Below, piece after piece: positions 35,683-47,780 of a stretch of DNA of 64,000 bases (the first letter of the stretch is position 1; the number at the start of each line of letters is the position of its first letter). The notes below the pieces were generated by a model. It had not been told where the DNA came from and made no database searches. It was given only the letters and a program-made list of their open reading frames with translations. This DNA is from Zanthoxylum bungeanum (taxonomy: Eukaryota; Streptophyta; Magnoliopsida; Sapindales; Rutaceae). A program made the position numbers and the translations under genes. The stretch lies in contig SKCR01007813.1 in assembly GCA_019454045.1 (NCBI GenBank), positions 372,001 through 436,000 on the forward strand. The letters are read 5' to 3'.

Positions 35683-37705
35683 TGATGAGTGGTAATTATA
35701 TCACTATTTTCCACTCATTTAACCTAATATTTTGTATAGTTTCTTGAGTTTTGTGAATATTTTGATGTGTTTTGTGTTATTTTTTAGATAAATAAAGTTT
35801 CAGGACATTCTGGAGGTGATTTTAGGCCAAAACAGTGAAAAAAGACAAAAAAGGCAAAATGGTCATTTCGAGCGTCACGACGCGCTGCCAGCATCGCGAT
35901 GCCTAACGTGCGCCGCACCATGCTAATATGCGCCGGGGACACGTGTCAGAATCTGAGAAGTTTGACTTTGCTAACTTGCGTCGTGGCACGTGTCAACATC
36001 ACAGCCGATCTGCTAACGTGCGTCATGACACGTGTCATCATCCTATGGTGCCGACAATCGCCATCGCCACGTGTCAGCCATGTCATTGTCCACATCAGCA
36101 GTAGACTGAGTCAACTCGCCACGTCAGCGCCACATCATCATCATCCAATCACAGCGTGCCACGTGTCGCAATCCTACGGTGCCGACAATCACTTTCGCCT
36201 CATCAGCGCAATCATTCAGCTCCCAATCACAACGTGCCACGTGTCACCTTATCACCTTATCCACTGCCACGTGTCGAGCTCTCCGCGTTCCACACCGCTA
36301 ATCACGCGCGTCGCGACGCGAGCTTCACGTCGCGACGCGCGCACCTTGCCAAGGCCTATAAATTCAGCTCATTTTTCTGGTTTCAGATGTACCTTCCTCT
36401 CTGAATTCTCTGATGTAAATATGGAGTTTTATATTTAGTTTCTTTTAATTTCAGTTTTGTAATTAATTTTAATTACGTTCTGTAATAATAATTTACTTTC
36501 TTTACTTTTTCAGTTTTTACTATTCAACATGAGGAGGTAACTTCCCACTGCTATGGTGAAAGGTAAAACTTTTATTACTGCTATTTAGATTAATCTCCCT
36601 TAATTATAATATATTCACTACTTAAAATTTGACTTAACAATATACCGCTATATTGGTCGGTTGGTAATCAATTATAAACTGGTTTTAATCTGACTAAGCA
36701 TGGATACTGCCTGGTTGGTCGGTTGGTAATTTCCGCCTATATGGCTGGTTTATGGACTTAATTTGACTTAATCATGTTACCGCCTATATGGCTGGTTGGT
36801 AATATCACACAAGTTAATATATTATATTAAGGGAGATATCTAAAATAGTAGTGATACAAGTATATCCTCTAGCCCTAGCATTTTCTTTTATTGTAATTTT
36901 CTTTATTTACTTTTCAGCATTTTACTTTATGTCTTTTATTTTTAAGTTTTTACTCGCCCTAGTTATGTGTCATAACTAAGTTAGTTATCTAGGGTTGTGA
37001 TGAATTCTAATATCACCAGCTTATAAGGGGTTATTTTGTAGTTTGGGTAATTTAAAGGTTTACTTATTAAGTCTTAAGTTTAATGCTTCTTGTTAACTGG
37101 CCATTAATAAGATTGATCTGATAAATCTAAAATAAACTTGACAAATGAATTTTAGGTTTCAGCCTTAGACTTAATATCCCACGATCTTCATTGAGGATAG
37201 ATAACTCTTTAATAGATTTCCTTACAGGATGGACATATACCTGTCGGGCGGGGGTAACCTTAATTGGAACTTAATCTTAATGAATTCAGGTAATTTGGTT
37301 GACATAGACATATGGTTCAATTGGGTTATACTGGATAATTGCGTCTGACCATTGACAGAGGTTTTCGCATAATTTCGTGTTTCAGGTTAGTAAATCGATA
37401 TATTATACAAGCATGAAATAACCACTTCATCTTTTAAAAGATATTAGAAAGATTCACAACCCTGGATAGTTTCTTAATATTGAATTTTCTTAAACCTACT
37501 TTCGAGCAATTTTATTACTTGTTTTTTTTTAAAATTCAAAATCTTCATCATTTCAAATCAATCAATCAACCTGTTAGATACTAGTAATCATTTGACCTCA
37601 TAAAATTAATAGATTATGTATTAAGTCCTCGTGAGATCCATACTTTTTATACTACTTGAACAATACGTGCGCTTGCGTTATACGCGTGTGATTACGCACC
37701 GGTCA
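35683..37705 (+). repeat. Athila 3' LTR
   Basis: 2.02 kb from TGATGAGTGG to ACCGGTCA. Promoter-like CCTATAAATTCAGC near 36355. At least seven CACGTGTC motifs at 35940-36275 and a CGTCGCGACGCG patch at 36306-36340. Followed by attgt, the target duplication. Confidence 0.9.
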
Positions 37706-37714
37706 ATTGTAGAG

Positions 37715-38172
37715 TATGGGTGTTCAGGGGTCGGGCCGGGTCAAGTTTTTTTGAATTTTGTGAGACCTGATCGGGTCACGCGGGTCGGGAAACCCAAACA
37801 CGAAATTAGAGAGGTGAAATCTAATCGGGTTGGGTCGGGTAGTCGAATCGGCTCTAAAAAAGAAATTTTTTTAATGATTTAATTATTTTTAAATATAAAT
37901 ATTAATTATTTTATATCCCGAAAATTATTATATATATAAAGTTTCAACATACAAAAGTAATAAATAAATAAAATAATAATTAAAATTTTTTATAAAATTT
38001 TTTATTTTTAGAAAAATAATAAAAATCTAATAGAGTCGGGTCAGGTCAGGTTTTAATATCAAACCAGTGACCCAATCCGCAAATATCGGGTCGGGTAAAG
38101 GCGAAAAATCATTATTTTTTTAAACCTGTGCGGGTCGGGTCGCAGGTTGATCTGAAAATTTGTACACCCCTA
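37715..38172. mobile_element. hAT-type MITE, copy 1
   Basis: 458 bp, rich in GGGTCGGG, with ends TATGGGTGTTCA and TTGTACACCCCTA (inverted). Perfect 8-bp duplication ttgtagag at 37707-37714 and 38173-38180. Same family as 59841-60287. It inserted across the right target duplication of the Athila. No coding capacity. Confidence 0.88.
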
Positions 38173-38411
38173 TTGTAGAGGAATCTATGATTATGAAGGG
38201 TACACGTGAAACTATCAAGATCTCATCAGCCATTATCTTTTGATTGTATTTCTTTATTGTCAGTAATTTCACTTATTATTTTATAACGGAAAGTAATTTC
38301 TTTAGTGAAGATTTTATGGAGAGTTTGTGTTGTATGATTTCGCTATCTTGTTAATACTAATATATTTTTTGACATTATGAAGAATCATTTGATTATGGAG
38401 AATTATTATTT

Positions 38412-38690
38412 TTATTTTTATTTTTAGATATTATCTATGCACTATTAAATAATTGTGATAATATCAATGCATCTCATAATCTTTCAATTTTGTATCAAAG
38501 AGTCACTACAATATAGTGTTTTGATAAAAATATTCTTTTGACGTCATCATTCACTTAACACCGTTAATAAAAAAAGAAAATGGCTCATGGATACAAAACA
38601 CAAATCAGATGTGGTGCAGTGTCATTGTTAGAAATCCATGGTGGCTACATGTATTTCCCCCAAACCTAAAGTGGTTTAGAGATAATTTCC
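38412..38690 (-). repeat. Right long terminal inverted repeat of the outer DNA element
   Basis: Reverse complement matches 12841-13110 in order and ends AGAGATAATTTCC at 38690. Between 38181 and 38411 lies the interior of this element, corresponding to 13118-13377 on the left, with no recognisable transposase. Confidence 0.72.
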
Positions 38691-38769
38691 TTTTTTTTTT
38701 GAAATGATAGTGCCAGTTATGACAAAATAAACATAAACTATTTTATTTTTACGGTTATAATCATTTCAT

Positions 38770-39085
38770 TACTTTATAAATTGAAAAATAACAAATTGTT
38801 ACATGAAGTATTGGGGTATAATATTTTACTATTATATCTTTATAAAAGTTATATTTTACTATAAAACCTTACATTTTACTACTATATGTAACATTATACT
38901 ATTGGTAATAAAATGTTACATCACAATGCTTCTGATATTAAATTGTTATTTCTTAATATTTCTTGTAGTAAAATGTAAGGTAGCAGTAGTAAAATGTAAT
39001 TTTTTTTTAAAAAATATAATAGTAAGATATTATATCTCAATATTTCTTGAACCCGTTTGTTATTTCTTAATTTATAATACTCCAT
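38770..39085. mobile_element. AT-rich MITE with inverted arms
   Basis: The left arm (about 38770-38845) and the right arm (about 39000-39085) are inverted copies: both carry AAATAACAAA, a TATTG...ATATAATAT block and CTTACTATTATAT-like ends. The core repeats TAAAATGTAA. The open frame at 38803-39111 is an artefact of this AT-rich repeat. Confidence 0.6.
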
Positions 39086-40669
39086 TAATTTACCTGTTTA
39101 TAATAAAATAAACACATTTTAATATGAAAACTAGTATAGCGTAATTGTTTGGTAGCATTTTTTTTTCCCAAGTCTTGGGTTGCATTTGACACACTAACAA
39201 AGTAGATCTTTACTCTCAAATATAAGAGTGTCGAAGTAATAAAATAACCCAGTAAGTACATGGTCGATTCACATGGAATAGATTTAGTAAAATAAAATGA
39301 TAATTTTAGTCAAAATAAAAAGATTAAGTTATTTGAAGTAATTGATAATTTTTAAATTGAATTGCAACAATAAAATAAAATATTGGGGTTAGATGATCCA
39401 ATTTTAATATTTCAAATTTAGAAATTTTAATTTTTATAATATATAAATTGTCATTATTACCCAGTTAATTTATTTCAGGAATTAATTATGCCAGAGCAAA
39501 TAAAACCAATCATAAAGGTAGTGATAACATTTGTCTACAATAAGTCCAATTAGGTACTCAATTATGTCAAATAAATAAAAATAAGCAATATATGTGGTAA
39601 CAAAGTTTGTCAATAATTAATCCTGATTTAAATTAAATATTAATCATTGTATTATTATTTATATGTTATAATATAAATAAGATTAATCTATATTTTTATA
39701 TTAAGAGCTTCATCCTTTATCCCAGCAGGATGAAATTAGTTATTCATGATTTGAATAAAAACACACATAATTTTATTACTGAAAGAAAAAGAAATTACAA
39801 AAAAGCTTAAAAAAAATAAAATACATAAGAGCTGGAATTGCTTAAATTTTCAGAGAAAACTATGGATTCCCGAGTTGCTTAACTGAGGTGCTGAGCACCT
39901 CTATTTATGGAGGGATCAGCACCCTCCATCTTTGACAATTTGTCAAATAATGGGTCAATCCACCGCCAATTTTATTTCCTTTTTTCTTCTTGTTTTTTGC
40001 TTTAATAATTACATATAATATACTTTGGCTTTTTCATCAATCTCGACCTTGAAAACTTCAGAAATAGAAAATCTTATAAACATCAAAGTTGTAGATATTT
40101 CAGTCTTGTTTCATCTGAAACTGAAATTGCCTCAATCCGTCGGAGTAAAAAGTTATGGCCAAAATACGAAAATTACGCAAAGTTGAAATTTCTGAAATTG
40201 AATATTGTTATAACGCCCTTTTAAGTTTCTGACCTCTAAAATCCAAATGTCACGTCCATTTTTCTAGTTATGCATGTAAAGCATAAGAAATAAAATCACA
40301 ATAAAAATATATATAACATAAATTTAATTATTGTTCACAAATGTGCTAAATTAAGGGGATTAATGAAACTATAAATATAAAATAATTATTTTATCTTTAT
40401 TAAATGTACACTTTTTATTGTCCATTAGTATTCTTTAGAATCCTTGGTGGAGTCCCTTCTTTATGGATGTCATGCCTCAATTTTGGGAGCAAATTTATTT
40501 TACTTGTATTTGATCCAGGTTACATGAGCACTTCTTATTTAAATGTGAGTAATAGTATGTTTGATAGTGCTTAAAATGATACAAAAATACTTTTTTTAAA
40601 AGTTAAAATAATGTATTTTTTTAAATATCTTAAAAACTAGTTTAAACTACTTTTCATGCAATATATATA

Positions 40670-40715
<46 letters not shown>
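39086..40715. other. AT-rich gene-free stretch with (TA)n end
   Basis: No gene. Parts of 39130-40500 have the flavour of a degraded gypsy LTR (for example TGTCGAAGTAATAAAATAACCC near 39230), but I could not find ends or duplication. 40664-40714 is an almost pure (TA)n tract at the boundary of the viral insertion. Confidence 0.4.
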
Positions 40716-41636
40716 CATGGAAGACAGGATCTCAAATTATATAGTTTGATCAGATGTATACGTAATTATCCGATTTTAATAATATTGGCTTGGGGTTTGC
40801 AAACACAGTACCAGATCTGGATCCCAGAAATGGTGCTCTGAAGGAGGAGGGAGAAGAGAAATACAACTGAGGGGAGAGATCCGGTCTCTATGCCTCAGAG
40901 GATCAGTAACAGTTTTAATGGCAGAATTGATAAGAATATCAATCTGCAAGCATGCTTTTCGAAATAAATTACAGGAAAAATAAATAACTTTGCATTCTTT
41001 TTCAAATAGATGCTTACATTTTCTTTTGAGAGAACAAGATTTAAAACTAAACTAAGAGAAAGGTTTTTAGAAGAGAGAAATTGAAAATGGTTCAAAGAAA
41101 AACGGATGCTCTCCTCTGAGAGTTAATGGGAACTATATACCCAATCAACCAACTACTCTGAATTATTACAATTATCAAAAACAGTAAGATGCTCTGACTT
41201 TGTTCACATGGCTTTGGATGGCTTTGTCATAAAATAGTAAGATGCTTCTGCTTTTCTGACTTTTGTAATTGCTTTGAATAGTAAGATGCTCTGCTTTCTT
41301 CACATGGCTTTGGATGTTTTTGATTCTCATGGCTTTGCTTTTGATTCACATGGCTTTGTCATAAGATGCTCTTGGTCTCTGAGCACATGGCTTTGCTTTT
41401 GATTCACATGGTTTTTTCATAAGATGCTCTTGGTCTCTGAGCACATGGCTTTGCTTTTGATTCACATGGCTTTGTCATAAGATGCTCTTGGTCCCACCGG
41501 TCTTTGTTCTGAGGCTTGTTGATGCAGTAAAAAAAAATTTTGAAAATTTTCTTGTCCCACAGCTTTTTTCTCGTGATGAGAATAGTGAGTGAAGGGGAAA
41601 AGAAAATAATTTTCTTTTTCTCAAAGACTTTTTTTT
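40716..41636 (-). promoter_or_regulatory. Viral intergenic region, left copy
   Basis: Non-coding region after ORF2. A TATATA box at 41134-41139 (- strand: GGTATATAGTTCCC) is the likely pregenomic RNA promoter. Upstream of it on the viral strand lie three direct repeats (next entry). The end is at 40716, next to (TA)n, and stops just before the PBS of the circular map. Confidence 0.6.
41334..41494 (-). repeat. Three tandem 58-bp repeats in the viral promoter region
   Basis: Units at 41334-41391, 41392-41449 and a partial one at 41450-41494 share ATTCACATGGCTTTGTCATA and GATGCTCTTGGTCTCTGAGC. The right viral copy lacks the triplication. Position upstream of the TATA box suggests an enhancer. 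Confidence 0.8.
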
Positions 41637-41987
41637 TTAATGCTTTAATGAGGAGAGAATACCGAAACAGTTGTCTTCGTTATCATCTCCAAGGGAAATA
41701 AAAGGTTGTGGCTCCCCACTACTTGATGAGCTGGCAGCAGATGAAGCAGGCCTAGAAGCAAGGAGCTGTTGCATAATTTGAAAATACTCTTCTTCAGATT
41801 TGGCTCCTGCCAAGAGAGACTGGGCTGAAGACTTCTGAGAGAGAAAAGTACTTTGGGCTTTAAATTCCTCAACATTTGATTTTAAATGCCCTTTAGAACA
41901 GAGCCACTGCTGGACCATATGTTGGGACAGCTTGGACTGTTCATCAAATTTGGACCACCATTTAACTTTGAAGGTTCTTTGGATGAG
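41637..41987 (-). pseudogene. Viral ORF2, C-terminal part (left copy)
   Basis: Encodes the ORF2 end: QWLCSKGHLKSNVEEFKAQ, a serine/alanine-rich stretch, and the acidic end SLGDDNEDNCFGILSSLKH. It is separated from the first part of ORF2 by the 1.44-kb solo LTR at 41988-43429. Function unknown in the group. Confidence 0.8.
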
Positions 41988-43429
41988 TGATTACGCCCAA
42001 ATATGACTCGCGGTTATCGCAGTATAGCTGGGGTGTCGATTCCTCAGAGAGATGGTTACAATGAAGCTGATTCACTCAATCAAAAGCATTAACGGTAACT
42101 AAAATAAAGAAAATGAATAAATTGATAATTAAAGTAAAGATAAATAAAATAATGAAAATATATTAAAAGATAATGGCAGAGAGATATGACAAAGCTTCGG
42201 GAATCCCTCTTGCATCGAACTCCTATATTTAGTTATTGATTCCTTTTATTACACAATTGAAGGTTTCACATCCCAAACCAACAATCGGAAAATATTCAAT
42301 TCTACACATATTCAAAATCTAAGGTAATTAATGATTATTTTCCCTATGTTAACAGCACACAAAAGCCATCGTTACGAGCTATCTAACGTCGACAATATAC
42401 CCTCAGGCAATACTGCAGCAGAAGACCAACACGCAAAACAACTTTACCAGTCACAATTAAATTCGCAAACCACACATAGAAGAAGCATGACTGGATCTAT
42501 ATGGGATTTGACAAAATATAATTTATGGATTAATAAATCAAAAGATGATAGAAAATAACAACCATTAATTTTATTAAACAATTAAAAGGTTCGTAGGAAT
42601 CAAAAACATAAATAATAAAAATCCAACACAAGAGTTTATCCCTAACTTTGCCTAGGGGATTAGTTCATCATAAAAGAAATAAAAATAGCCTGGGATTGGA
42701 GAGAATTATTGTTCTGAATCATCACGACTCCGCGTCCCGGCTTCTGGACTCTGATTTCTTTTCTGAACTCTCGGCACTGCTCTTATTTTTCTCTGCTTGT
42801 GCCTCTCGGCACTACCCTCTATTTCACGCACGCAGCAGCCCTCTCGGCTGGTTCCCCCTCGTTTTTGCGCAGCTCCCATGCAATTTATACACAAAGCAAT
42901 TTAAACCTAATGCAACTTGTAATTGGGCCCACGTAACTTCCTTTTTTTCAACTTCCTTTTGTTTTAGTCAAAGTTTTGCTGCTTTCTCTCTCCAAACTCT
43001 TCTTTCTTTTTTTAGTTCACGTGAAGCTCTCTTTTTTTATTTGGTTTTGGCAATTGAAACACTAACACAAGGCAGGGCCCCACGTGTTTAGCATCTTTGA
43101 CTTGGTCAACAATTTGTCTACTCTTGCTTTATTTCTACAAATGGCGCCGTGGCGCCTTATTCCCTGGATTTTGTGTGGGATTGTGGCGCCGCGGCGCCAG
43201 TTCAATCTTTCCTCTTTGTGTTCTCGACTTCCCTGAACACTTATAATTGTCTCAGAATCCATATGTTAATATTCCTACAAATAAAATCACTAAATTAATG
43301 TAAATAATAAATATTTCTAAATTAATATAACAATCAAAATTATGTGGTAAAATATAAAATATATAACTAAATACTAAACAATAAACATAGATAAGTGATG
43401 TTTCAAAGTACATTTTCATGCACTTATCA
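41988..43429 (-). mobile_element. Solo LTR inserted in viral ORF2
   Basis: 1442 bp with TG..CA ends (tgattacgcc ... cacttatca) and a perfect 5-bp duplication atgag (41983-41987 and 43430-43434). No coding sequence; a GC-rich GGCGCC-containing patch near 43142-43200. Comparison with the uninterrupted right copy confirms the empty site. Orientation - is inferred from the TGATAAGTGCATG start typical of plant gypsy LTRs. Confidence 0.88.
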
Positions 43430-44475
43430 ATGAGCAAATGGGTTTCATGGGTATGGAATTGAAGACTCCACATCCAGACCCAAGGTAAAAAGAAATTTGT
43501 ACAGAAACAAAGAAAAGGGGGAAATCTTTTCTCTGAATCAGAGGGAACATAATGGGCTTTGAAAAGGTTTAAACAGGATTTTGCATTAGGGGTTAGGATA
43601 TCTGGGCTTGGTCCATAATAGTTCCACCAATGTTGGAACCAGTTTGGAAGGCTTTCAACGGTTATTTTGGAATTAAAGAAAAATAACCATGAATGGCTTT
43701 TCTTAGGATTTTGAATTAGGAAGGTATTAAACCACGCTTGTTGGTAATCCCAATAGGAGTAGGATAAGCAATGGTTTAATCTATTTTGGAAATTGGCAGG
43801 AAAAAATTTAGGGTTATGAAGGGGTTCTCCCCATTGTTTTGGAGAAATGACTTTAAGGATAGTGGTCGTAGAATAGGCTGGCTCCGAATGAGCATCGGAA
43901 AAGAAAAAATGTTTGAATTTCACAGATTCTGTAAATTCAAGAATGTCTTGATAAAAGGATTGGGGTTTTGACAAATCCCAAGGTTTAAGAAACCAACCCT
44001 TTGGAAAAAACTTTGAAAGAGTAATGAATGGATCAGGATTATAAAACCCATCTTCAATACTTAAAATATTTTGGTGATAGGTTTTATCATGCCAATCCGA
44101 TTTTTGTGAAGGCCTTTGTGAAAAAATTTGGGAAGATGAACTTCCACTTAAAACAACTTCTTTTTGGGTTTTTGGAAAAATAATTTCTTTGGAAGAAGAT
44201 TTTTGAATTTCTTGACTTTTTGAAAAATTTTGTAAAGCAAGTAGGAGTTCAGGGGATTTGGAAATGGATTCTATCCATTCATTTACCTGGACTTGAGAAG
44301 TAATTGCTTTGGATGAAGATTCTTCTTCCTCTTGGATTGTGTCAACCCAAGATTTTATAGGAATGCCTGAGGCTAGCTTTGGAATGGGTGGAGGAGATTG
44401 GGATTCTTTGTAAGGGCTTTGGACAGAGGGCTCAATAAGCTTGGCTTTGCCAGTGTCTTTTTTCTTGGGCGGCAT
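43430..44475 (-). pseudogene. Viral ORF2, N-terminal part (left copy)
   Basis: Starts MPPKKKDTGKAKLIEP at 44475. The ATG overlaps the ORF1 stop by one base (TAATG), suggesting reinitiation. Contains a lysine-rich start, a serine-rich linker, then a folded-looking aromatic-rich region (LSYSYWDYQQAWFNTFLI, WFQHWWNYYG). Frame runs into the solo LTR at 43434; codons beyond are not viral. No known domain recognised. Confidence 0.8.
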
Positions 44476-47400
44476 TATCTGTTTTGGAGAAATTCTCTGG
44501 TTAGAAAATCTGGAACAGAATTTTCATCTCCTTTAATAAATTCAATTTCAAAATCAAAAACACTCAAAATTGCTTGCCAACGTGCAAAAATCTGTTTGGA
44601 TGCAATGTTTTGAACATCTTTTTCTAAAACATGTTTTGCAGCTTTACAATCAATTCTTAGTAGAAATTTTTGATTTAGCAAGTCACTTTGGAATTTGGAT
44701 ATGCATAAAACAATAGATAAAATCTCTTTTTTAATAGTAGAATAATTTTTCTGACAATCATTCCAATGGGCAGAAACATATTGGACTATTTGTTCTTTAC
44801 CATTCTCAACTTGTTTTAGAATACCACCATACCCTAAGTCAGACGCATCAGTTTCAACAACTTTTGGTAAACTAGGGTTAGCTAAATATAAACAGGGGAT
44901 TTCTTTAACGGTATCCTTTATTAATCTAATAGCTTTAGTGTGTTCATGAGTCCAGGGGACAGGAACTTTCTTTAACCTATCATGTAAGGGTTTTGCAATC
45001 CTACTGATATTAGGACAAAAGTCTAGAACATAATTTAAACTTCCTAGAAATCTTTGGAGTTGGGTTTTATCAAGGATTTTATCAGGAAATTTATCAGTAA
45101 AAGCTAGGGATCTTTCAATTGGTGTAATTGTTCCTTTGGAAATGTAATGTCCTAGGAATCTAATTTTAGTCTGAAATAAAGAAATCTTTGTACTAGAAAC
45201 GGCTAGGCCAGCTCTCCTAGTGGCAAAATAAAAAGTCTTTAAATGTTTGAAATGTTGATCAATGTCTTTTGAGAAGATTAACACATCATCAATATAAACT
45301 ATGCAAAATTCAGAGTAAGGGTTATAAATGTCATTCATTATCCTTTGAAACTCAGAAGGTGCATTCTTTAAACCAAACGACATAACTGTCCATTCAAATT
45401 GTCCAAATGGAACAGTAAAAGCAGTTTTATAACGGTCGTTAGGATGAATTTGAATTTGCCAAAAACCTGACTTCATATCAAATTTTGAAAATATGAAAGC
45501 AGAGTGAAGTTTTTGAAGCAAATATTTTTTGTTAGGTATGGGATACCTAATCCATTTTAGGGCTTTGTTTAAAGGTTTGTAATTGATCACAAGTCTTGGT
45601 GTACCTCTTTCTATTTCAGAATTTTTATTCACATAGAAAGCAGCGCACGACCAAGGAGACCTAGATTTAACAATTAGTCCTTTAGACTCTAAGTCTTTGA
45701 TCTCATTCCTACAGTGTTTTTCTAAGTCCATATTCATTTGAATAGGTCTAGCTTTTGTAGGAATTTGTTTTTCATCAAAAGATGATTCATAAGGAAGATC
45801 TATCAAATGTTGCTTTCTATTCCAAAAAGCAGAAGGTAGATCAGCACAGATTTCTTTCTCAATTAATACTTTGAAATCATTAATCTTTTGTTTTGTGAAA
45901 TCAGTTTGTAGTTGTTTTTCAAGTCTTTCAATATTTAAATCCTTTTTTAAATAAAGTAAGTCATTTTGTTTTTTCTTTAACAAAACACTAACATGGTTCT
46001 GATAAACAGAACAAGCTTTCATAATATTCAAATTTCTTGTCTTAGGTTTTTCAATAAAAGAAAACTTTAATTTTTTATTTTTTGTTTTAAAGGTTATACC
46101 ATCATAATTAACAGTATAAGGGGTAATGAGGTTTATGAAAGGAGTTCCAAGGATAACAGCATGATGTATATCATTTGTTAAAAGAAAGGAAGTCCTAAAT
46201 TCAAAACCATCATTTGGAATTGAAGCATCAACTTTGGAAGAAATTTTTAGTTTTGAATTATTTGCGGCAGAAAGTCTTTCATGTGTTTTTTTATGAAACC
46301 TATTTGGAATAATAATTTCTTTGATACAATTTAGATCAGCACCTGTGTCAAATAAGGCTACTGTGTCAATTTGGAAATCAGATGAAAGGATTAGAGTAAT
46401 CCAAATTAAGTATTTTCTTGTTGTTACTTGCTTTAAAACAAAAAGAAAATCATTTGGAAGAGACTCAATATTCTCAAGATTTTGATTTTCAGGTTCATCA
46501 TTATCAGAATCTGAAATTTTTTCAGAATTATCAACTAATTGACTTTTAAGAAGAAGTTGGATTGTTTCAGAATCATTTTTCTGCTTCTCTTTTAAATCTT
46601 TTATTTCAAATTTTACTTCTTGAATTTCTTTTTGAAGGTCTTGAAAACTGGGTGTATCTTTTTTATTTTTCTTTTTACTTAGGATTTGTGTAAGATCATA
46701 AGTATTCTGTTTTAAAACAGGAGTTTTAGAAGATTCTCCTTTGTCAAAAGTCTTTAGGAGTTTGTCAAGATATTCTTTTTGCAAATCAGGATTTGAAATA
46801 TGTTTTACAATTTCAAGAAAAGTTTCTTGATCTTTAGTCAAAACATTAAGTTTCTTATTCTTTAAGTAAGAATCCGTGTCAGAATCACTATTGCTTTGAC
46901 TAGAAGTATCTGAGTCAACTAACTCATCCACTTGTAAAGGTTCAGAATTTTCTGTTACGGAAGATTCAGACTCAGAAGACTCAATAAGCAGATTTGTTAT
47001 TTTGGAAAGAATTTCGTCACTGAGATCTAACTCATGAAGTTTTTTGTTCATTCTACAATATTTTGCAGTATGTCCTTTCTTTCCACATTTATAACAAGTA
47101 GCTTCCTTATAATTGAAAAGGGCTTTAGGTCTAGAAGTGTGAGGTTTTCTATTGGATTTCTTATAAGGTTTTGAAGGTTTTTTATAGAAATTTTCTTTAG
47201 GACTAGGAGGAGATTTTTTAAATCTTTTAGAACTGTAATTCCTTTTATAAGGTTTTGAAGAACATTTTCCTTCACAATCTTTAGAGGTACTAGCTTTAAA
47301 GGGATCATAGTTGAACTGTTTACAAAAACTACCTAGTTCTTGCTTAGATTTCCTAAGCTCCCATTTTAGGCGTTTCTGTAATTTCAAGTCTTGGCAAATT

Positions 47401-47780
47401 TTTAAGCCTTCCTTATTGATAAAACTAACTAATTCACCATAGGTAAGTCTATCATAAGGGATACGGTTGTCATGGAGGGCTTTAATGGAATTCCTAACCT
47501 TTTCACCTAGAAGGGTAGGTAAACCAGCAAGGAATTTTTCTTTCCAGGTTATATTATTAGCATCATCTCTTAGAAAGAGTCGTGTAAAGAAGGTGGTTTT
47601 ATAACTTTGGAAATCACTAAGCTTTCTACATCTTAAGTTATGTAATAACTCAGCATTTTTATCACGTAGGTGAGAGGGGTCACCTATGAAATGGAGGGAA
47701 ATGGTCAAAATTAAAGTTGCAACAGCATCTTGAATAGGACTGTTATATTCATCCAGAATGGGAACATTGTCTTCATCTGT
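44475..47780 (-). pseudogene. Viral polyprotein part 2: capsid, protease, RT, RNase H (left copy)
   Basis: Same frame as the upstream part, separated only by TAA at 47781-47783. Order: capsid-like region (LHFIGDPSHLRDKN, FFTRLFLRDDAN), a lysine/serine-rich basic segment, CCHC knuckle CYKCGKKGHTAKYC (near 47045-47095), acidic serine-rich segment, aspartic protease ALFDTGADLNCI (near 46335), RT with the catalytic YIDD at 45285-45296, and RNase H with VVETDASDLGYGG. Ends REFLQNR. The frame is open for 1077 residues from the first ATG, so this copy is unusually well preserved. Reverse-transcribes pregenomic RNA in the episomal virus. Confidence 0.88.

Larger units (their letters stand above)
13378..37705 (+). 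mobile_element. Athila-type Ty3/gypsy retrotransposon with cargo genes (contains nested elements)
   Basis: A complete but decayed element: 5' LTR (13378-25311, split by a copia), tRNA-Asp-type PBS (25318-25335), gag, protease, RT (split by a solo LTR), RNase H, integrase, a cargo region (33048-34493), polypurine tracts, and a 3' LTR (35683-37705). Flanking pentanucleotides are actgt and attgt, a one-mismatch target duplication. Subtracting the two nested insertions leaves about 12.2 kb. The gag sequence and PBS point to the Athila lineage. It is inserted in the interior of the long-TIR element, whose arms lie at 12841-13110 and 38412-38690. Multiple stops and frameshifts mean it is not autonomous now. 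Confidence 0.88.

Noticed and set aside
13378..37705. Ogre/Tat lineage for the gypsy element
   Set aside because: The PBS is tRNA-Asp type and the Gag and DLGAS protease match Athila; no second RNase H or large pre-gag ORF was seen.
38803..39111. 102-codon frame
   Set aside because: Falls inside an AT-rich inverted-repeat element and is made of low-complexity residues.
39130..40500. Possible degraded gypsy LTR
   Set aside because: No paired ends or target duplication could be found; kept only as a remark.
43252..43433. C-terminal tail of the 407-codon ORF2 frame
   Set aside because: These codons are read from the inserted solo LTR, not viral sequence.
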